Below the pieces are notes generated by a model. The model was not told where the DNA came from, made no database searches, and saw only the letters and a list, made by a program, of their open reading frames with translations. A stretch of DNA of 64,000 bases from Chondrosia reniformis (taxonomy: Eukaryota > Porifera > Demospongiae > Chondrillida > Chondrillidae), in contig OX359200.1 in NCBI GenBank assembly GCA_947172415.1, forward strand, positions 3,412,501 to 3,476,500. The letters are read 5' to 3'. Shown here in pieces: positions 57,197 through 64,000 of this stretch (its first letter is position 1; every line of letters starts with the position of its first letter). A program made the position numbers and the translations under genes.

Positions 57197-57276
57197 TAGT
57201 GCATTTCACTATAAATGTAAAATTTTCTTTTAAGGCGCTTTATGGAAAGTATCCTCAGTATATTTTCAAATTTGGT
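57197..57276 (-). mobile_element. 80-bp terminal stub of the 3.8-kb transposon (copy 2 junction)
   Basis: Same sequence, same truncation point (CAAATTTGGT) and same satellite junction as 41427-41506. This shows the junction was copied with the macro-unit rather than formed twice. Confidence 0.95.
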
Positions 57277-59252
57277 GCCTAATCTATCCCATTATTTTGC
57301 CCAAAATATCCCTCGGTTGTTGCTTAATTTATCCAATAATTTAAAAATATTGCCAATTATATCCCATAATATCTCCCATAATTTTACCCAATATATCCCT
57401 TAGTTTTAGGCAAATATATCCATATCTTTTAACAAATATATCCCATAGCTTTTGAAAAATATATCCCTTAGTATATCCCTTGATTTTTCCCTTTTTTATC
57501 CCATATTCGCCTAATCCATCCCCTAGTTTTAGCTTAATATATCCAATGGACCAGTACATCCCAGAGTTTTGACAAATATATGCAACAATTTTTAACCAAT
57601 ATATACCATAATATATCTCATAATTTTTGCCCAATATATCCCATAATTTCTGCCAACTATATCCCGAAATATCACCTATAGTCTTAGCCCAATATATCCC
57701 TAAGTTTTGCCACATATACCCCTTATTTTTTGTCAAATATATCCCACAGCTTTTGACGGATATATCTCATAGTATATCCCCTAATTTTTCCCCTATATAT
57801 CCCACAATTTTGATTAATATATCCAATGGACCAGTATATCCCAAAGTTTTGCCAAATATATTCAACAATTTTAAACCAATATATCCCATAATATTTCCCA
57901 TAATTTTTACCCAATATATCCCATAGTTATTGCCGAATATATCTCATAAAATAACCTATAGTCTTAGCCCAATATATCCCATAGCTTTTGCCCAATTTAT
58001 CGCATATTTTTATAAATATATCCCAAAATGTTTGCCAATTATATCCCATAATATCACCTATAGTCTTAGCCTAGTGTTTTGGCCTAATATATCTCTCAGC
58101 TCTTCCTTAATATATCCAATTATTTACAAATATTGCTTCTTATATACATTAATATATCCCATAGTTTTACCCAATGTCCCCCTTAGTTTTTGTCAAATAT
58201 ATCCCACAGCTTTTGACGGATATATCCCATAGTATATCCCCTAATTTTGGCCTAATATATCCCACAATTTTGCCTAATATCTCCTATAGTTTTGGATAAT
58301 AATATCCAATGACCAGTATATCCCAAAGTTTTGCCAAATATATTCAACAATTTTAAACCAATATATCCCATAATATTTCCCTTCATGTTTACCCAATATA
58401 TCCCATAGTTATTGCCGAATATATCCCATAGCTTTTGCCCAATTTATCACATATTTTTATAAATATATCCCATATTATAACCTATAGTCTTAGCCAAATA
58501 TATCCCAGTCTTTCTGAATAAATCCCATCGCTTTACAAATATATCCCATAGTTTTGACAAATATATCCCATAGTATATCCCATAATTTTTGTCCTGTATA
58601 TCCCATAATTTTGACTAAGACATTTCTTGGTTTTTGCAAAATATATCCAATGGACCAGTATATCCCATAGGTTAGCCAAATATATCCTATAGTCTTTGCC
58701 GAATATATCCCATAAAAGAACCTATAGTGTTTGCCCAATATATCTCATAGTTTCTCCAAATATATGCCATATATTTTCAAATAAATCCCATAATTTTGCC
58801 AAATATATCCAACCAGGTTTAACCAATAGATACCATAATATATCCCATAATTTTGGCCCAATATATCCTATAATGTTTGCCAACTATATCCCGAAATTTC
58901 ACATATAGTCTTAGCCCAATATTTCCCATAGTTAAGCCCAATATATCCCACAGTTTTTCCCAAAGATATCCCATATTTTCCAAATATATCCCATACTTTT
59001 TGCTAAATATATCCCATAATTTAACCTATAGTCTTATCCCAATTTTTTGTCCAAATATATCTCTCAGTTCTTCCTTTATATATCCTTTTATTTACCAGTA
59101 TATCCCATAATTTTGCAAAATATATCAAACAAATTTTAACCAATTTTTCCTATAATTTATTCCATAATTTTGCAAAATATATCCAACTAAATAACCTATA
59201 GTCTTAGCCCAATATATCCCATAGTTTTGCAAAATATATCCCATAGTTCTTT
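57277..59252 (-). repeat. Polar satellite, block 9 (C-strand forward)
   Basis: Copy 3 counterpart of 41507-43482. No gene seen. Confidence 0.94.
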
Positions 59253-59260
59253 GGAATGGG
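59247..59260. other. Polarity-switch junction (site 4, macro-repeat copy 3)
   Basis: TTCTTTGGAATGGG, offset 15,770 bp from site 3 in an identical context. Confidence 0.88.
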
Positions 59261-62200
59261 GTATATTTAGAAATATATGGGATATAATTGGCAAAAAGTA
59301 TGGGATATATTTGGCAAAAACTATGGGATATATTGGCCTAAGACTATAGGTTATATTTCCAGATATATTTGGCAAAAATTATGGGAAATATTTGGAAAAA
59401 TATGGGATATATTTGTCAAAAAGTATGGGATATATTAGGATAAGACTATGGGTTTTTTTATGGGATACATGCGGCAAAAAGCTATGGGATATATTGTGCA
59501 AACATTATGGGATATACTGTGGGATATATTTTTCAAAAGCTATGGCATATATTTGACAAAAATTAAGGGCTATCTTTGGTAAATCTATGGGTTATTTAAA
59601 GGATATAATTGGCAAAATTTTTAAATAATTGGTTATATTAAGTTAAAACTGAGAGATGTATTAGGCAAAAGAATGGGTTATATTGGGCTAAGACTATAGG
59701 TTATTTTATGTGATATATTCGGCAAAAACTATGAAATATATTAGGCAAAAATTATGAGACATATTATGGCATATATTGGTTTAAAATTGTTGGATATATT
59801 TGTAAAACTATGGTATTTAGTCAGAAAGACCATGGGATAATATTGGGCAAAACCTATGGGATATATTGGGCTAAGACTACCGGTTATATTATGGGATATA
59901 TTCGCAAAACCTATGGTATATTGGGCAAAACTTCTGGGATATATTATGGGATATATTGGTTACAAATTGTTGGATATATTTGTCAAAACTATGCGATATA
60001 GTGGTCCATTGGATATATTAAGAAAAAACTAAGAAATGTATTAGTCAAAATTATGGGACATAAAAGGCAACAATTATGGGATATACTAGGGGATATATTT
60101 GACGAAAAACGAAGGGGATATATTTTGTAAAACTATGGGATATATTGGGCTAAGACAATAGGTTTTATTATGGGATATATTTGCAAAATTATTGGATATA
60201 ATTTAAAATTATGATATATTTTTCAAAAATTATTGGATATATTTGGAAAAATTATGGGATATATTTGGAAAAATATGGGATATTTTGGGATATATTGGTT
60301 TAAAATTGTTGGATATATTGAAAAAACTATAGGATATACCAGTCCATTGGATATATTAATTAAAATCTATGGGATATATTAAGTAAAAATTATGAGATAT
60401 ATGAAGCAAAAATTATGGTATATACTATGGGATATAGTTGTCAAAAGTATGGGATATATTTGACAAAAATAATGTGTATATTGGGTAAAATTATGGGAGA
60501 TATAATTGGCAATATTTTGAAATAATTGGATATCTTAAGCAACAACTTCTTCAAAATTTGGGATATATTCGGCAAAAATTATGGGATATATTTGCAAAAA
60601 CTATGGGATATATTTCCTAAAACTATGGGTATATTTGGAAAAACCATTGTGTATAATGGGCAAAAACGGATATATTTATAAAAAAATATAAGATATATTT
60701 AGTAAAACTATTGAATATATTGGGCTAAGACTATAGGTAATATTATGGGATATATTTGGCAAAATTATTGGATATTTTTATTAAGACTACGGTTATATTC
60801 GGAAAAACTATGGGATATAATGGGTACAAACTATGGGATATATTTGAAAAAATAGGATATATTTGGATAAACTATGGGATATATTGGGCTAAGACTATAG
60901 GTGATATTTTGGGATATATTTGAAAAACTATGGTGATATATTCGGAAAACCTGTGGGATATATTGGGCAAAAACTATTTGATATATTGGGCTAAAACTAA
61001 AGATTATATTATGGGATATACTTGGCAAAAATTATGAGTTATATTTGGAAGAAATATGGGATATATTTGGCGAAGACTTTTCATTATATTGGGCTAAGAC
61101 TATAGGTTATTTTATGGGTTATATTAGATAAAGTTATGGGATATATAGGACAAAAATTATGGGATATACTATGGGATATATTTGTCTGAAACTCTGAGAT
61201 TTATTTGATTAAACTAAGCTGTATATTGGGTAAAAGTATTTCATATATAATGGGATATAATTGGCAATATTTTTAAATAATTAGATTTATTAAGCAAAAA
61301 CTGAGGGATGCATGTGGCAAAATTTTGGGATATATTTGCACAAACTATGCGATATATTCGGAAACACTATGGGATATATTGGGCAAAAACTATGGGATTT
61401 ATTGGGCTAAGACTATAGGTTATATTATGGGATATATTTGAAAAAAACGGTAAATTTTAGCAAAAGCTATGGTAAATACACGGAAAACTATGGGATATAG
61501 TGGGCTAAAATTAAGGGTTATATTATGGGAAATATTGGATAAACATTGTTGGATATATTTGGCAAAACTATGCGATATACTGCTTCATTGGATATATTAA
61601 GCAAAAACTAGGGGATGTATTAGGTTATATGATGGGAAATATTTAGCCAAAATTAATGGATATCGTTGGAAACAATATGGGATATATTTGGCAAAAACTA
61701 TGGGATACATTGGGCTAAGACTACAGGTTATTTAGTGGGATATATTCGGCCAAAAGTAAGGGATATATTGGGCAAAAATTATGAAATATATTATGGGATA
61801 AAATTGGTTAAAAATTGTTTGATATATTTTGCAAAACTATGGGATTTACTGGTCCATTGGATATATTAAGCAAAAACTAAGGGATGTCTTAGGAAAAATT
61901 TTGGGATATGGAAAGCTAAAATTATGGGATATACTATGGATATATTTGACAAAAACCTAAAGGGATATATTTGTAAAACTCTTGGATTTATTCAGAAAAA
62001 CTATGGGATATATTGGGCTTTGAATATAGGTTATAGGTTATTGGGATATATTTGAAAAACATTATGCGATATATTTGGAAACAATATGCGATAAATTGGG
62101 AAAAAGCTATAGGATATAATGTGCTAAGACTATAGGTTATTTTAAAGGATATATTAAGCAAAAACTATGGGATATATTTGGCAAACATTATGGAATGCAT

Positions 62201-64000
62201 TGTCAAAAACTATGGGATATATTCGGAAAAACTATGGGATATATTGGGCAAAAACTATGGGATATATTTGGCAAATATAGGATATGCTTGGCAATAACCG
62301 TGGTATATGAAGGGCTACGACTATAGGTGATTTTATGGGATATATTTGGCGAACACTATGGGATATACTGGTCAATTGGATACATTAAGCAAAAACTAAG
62401 GGATATATTAGGCAAAATTATGGGATAAATAGGGCAAAAATTGTGGTATATACTATGGGATATATTTGGTAAAAGCTATGGGATATATTTGCCTAAAACT
62501 AAGAGTATGATGGGTAAAATTATGGGATATATTATGGGATATAATTGGCAATATTTTTAAATAATAGGTTATATAAAGCAAAAACTGAGGGATATATCAG
62601 GCAAAATTATGGGATATATTTTGAAAAAATTATGGGATATATTTTCAAAACCATGGGATTTATTTGGAATAACTATGGGATATATTTGGCAAAAACTATA
62701 GGATATATTGGGCTCAGACCATAAGTTAAAGTGTGGAATTTATTTGGTAAAAACTATTAGATATATTGGTCTAATACTATAGATAAAATTTTGGGATGTA
62801 TTCGGCCAAAACTATGGGATATATTTGGCAAAATTATGGGATATACGGGTCCATTGGATATATTAAGCAAAAACTAAGGGATGTCTTAGGCAAAATTAAG
62901 GGAATATGCAGGGAAAAAATTATGGGATACTCTAGCGGATATATTTGTCAAAAGCTATGGGATATATCTGACAAAAACTAAGGAGATATATTATGGAATA
63001 TAAAAGGCAATATTTATAAATAATTGGATATATTAAGGAAGAACTGAGAGATATACTAGGTCAAAAAATTGGGCTAAGACTAAAGGTTAAATTATGGGAT
63101 ACATTTAGCAAAACTTATGGGATATATTTGGAAAAATTTGGGATATCTTTGGCAAAAACTGTTGGATATATTGGGCAAAACTGTAGGATATATTGGGCTA
63201 AGACTATAGGTGATATTTCGGGATATAGTTGGCAAAAATTATGGGATATATAATGGTATATATTGGTTAAAAATTGTTGCATATATTTGTCAAAACTGTG
63301 GGATATACTGGTCCATTGGATATATTAAGCTAAAACTAAGGGATGGATTAGGCAAATATGAGATATATAGGAGAAAAATCATGGGATATACTAAGGGATA
63401 TATTATTCAAAAGCTATGGGATATATTTGTTAAAAGCTATGGGATATATTTACCTAAAACTAAGGGATATATTGGGTAAAATTATGGGAGTTATTATGGG
63501 ATATAATTGGCAATATTTTTAAATTATTGGATAAATTAAGCAACAACCGAGGGATATTTTGGGCAAAATAATGGGATAGATTAGGCAAAAATTATGGGAT
63601 ATATTTGCAAAAATAATGGGATATATTCGGAAAAACTATTGCATATATTGAGCTAAAATTTGGGATATATTGGGCTAAGATAATAGATAATTTTATGGGA
63701 TGTTTTCGGCAAAAACAATGGGATATATTTTCCAAAACTATGGGATATACTGGTCCAGTGGATATATTAAGCAAAAACTAAGGGATGTCTTAGGCAAAAT
63801 TATGGGATATACTGGAAACAATTATGGGATATACGATGGGATATATTTGTCAAAAGCTATGGGATTTATTTGACAAAAAATGTATGGGCATATTGGGAAA
63901 AGCTATGGGATGTATTATGGTATATAATAGGCAATATTTTTAAATAATTGGATATATTAAGGTAAAAACAGGAGTATATATTAGCCCAAAAATGGGGCTA
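59253..64000 (+). repeat. Polar satellite, block 10 (G-strand forward, runs off the window)
   Basis: Copy 3 counterpart of the start of block 8. The amplified right arm restarts at 63587. No gene seen. Confidence 0.94.

Larger units (their letters stand above)
41507..57276 (+). repeat. 15.77-kb macro-repeat, copy 2 (15,770 bp)
   Basis: Direct tandem repeat of copy 1 with a constant offset of 15,770 bp after the 470-bp length difference near its start. Differences seen from copy 1 include single bases near 46735 and 53408 and several within 41507-41910. Where its overlapping part was compared with copy 3 I saw none. Confidence 0.96.
57277..64000 (+). repeat. 15.77-kb macro-repeat, copy 3 (partial, runs off the window)
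   Basis: The first 6,724 bp of a third unit match copy 2 at every place I compared, including the diagnostic single-base variants that separate copy 2 from copy 1 (for example near 62505). The array continues beyond the window. Confidence 0.95.

Noticed and set aside
1-64000. Dozens of open reading frames of 60-131 codons with peptides such as MGYIWQKLWDIF or NISHSFCPIYPIV
   Set aside because: They lie on both strands, overlap each other, follow the 22-bp monomer and mirror each other across the inverted duplication. They show no domain and no start context, so they are translations of satellite DNA.
1-64000. tRNA, rRNA or other structured RNA genes
   Set aside because: I looked for conserved tRNA arm words and rRNA-like blocks in the non-satellite stretches (2821-3904, 11674-15477) and saw none. 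A covariance-model scan would be the decisive test.

Overview
The window is almost entirely one very long, AT-rich, strongly polar satellite from a nuclear eukaryotic genome. Two DNA transposons lie in it and no ordinary host gene was recognised. The basic unit is about 22 bp: AATATATCCCATA followed by GTTTTTGCC, with variants. It reads C-rich on one strand and G-rich (TATGGGATAT) on the other. Its polarity stays constant for kilobases and then flips. The organism is not identified. Short GT-AG introns (68-114 nt) in a Tc1/mariner-type transposase gene, together with the satellite itself, show a eukaryote. An invertebrate animal is my best guess, from a remembered resemblance of the transposase; a fungus is not excluded.

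Layout. 1-2152: satellite, C-strand forward. 2153-2820: satellite, G-strand forward. 2821-3904: a 1.08-kb element with about 30-bp terminal inverted repeats. 3905-7587: satellite, G-forward. 7588-11673: satellite, C-forward. 11674-15477: a 3.8-kb DNA transposon with 29-bp terminal inverted repeats and a multi-exon DDE transposase gene on the minus strand that can be read through completely. 15478-27712: satellite, C-forward. 27713-41426: satellite, G-forward. From 25267 on, the window is a tandem array of a 15.77-kb macro-unit: copy 1 is 25267-41506 (16,240 bp because of 470 extra bp), copy 2 is 41507-57276, and copy 3 is 57277-64000, cut by the window edge. Each unit is about 2 kb of C-forward satellite, a polarity switch, about 13.7 kb of G-forward satellite, and an 80-bp stub of the transposon's terminus.

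History that can be read. The last 9.46 kb of the macro-unit (32047-41506) is an inverted copy, about 99% identical where I compared it, of 15398-25266. That includes the outermost 80 bp of the transposon. The order was therefore: transposon insertion into the satellite, then an inverted duplication with one breakpoint inside the transposon, then tandem amplification of 'loop plus right arm'. The transposon stub is a natural barcode for the amplification junction.

The only convincing protein-coding gene is the transposase (12692-15046, minus). It has N-terminal acidic exons, a helix-turn-helix region, and a DDE catalytic core in which the third acidic residue sits 112 residues after the second. 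The many 60-130-residue open frames in the satellite follow from its sequence composition and are not reported as genes.
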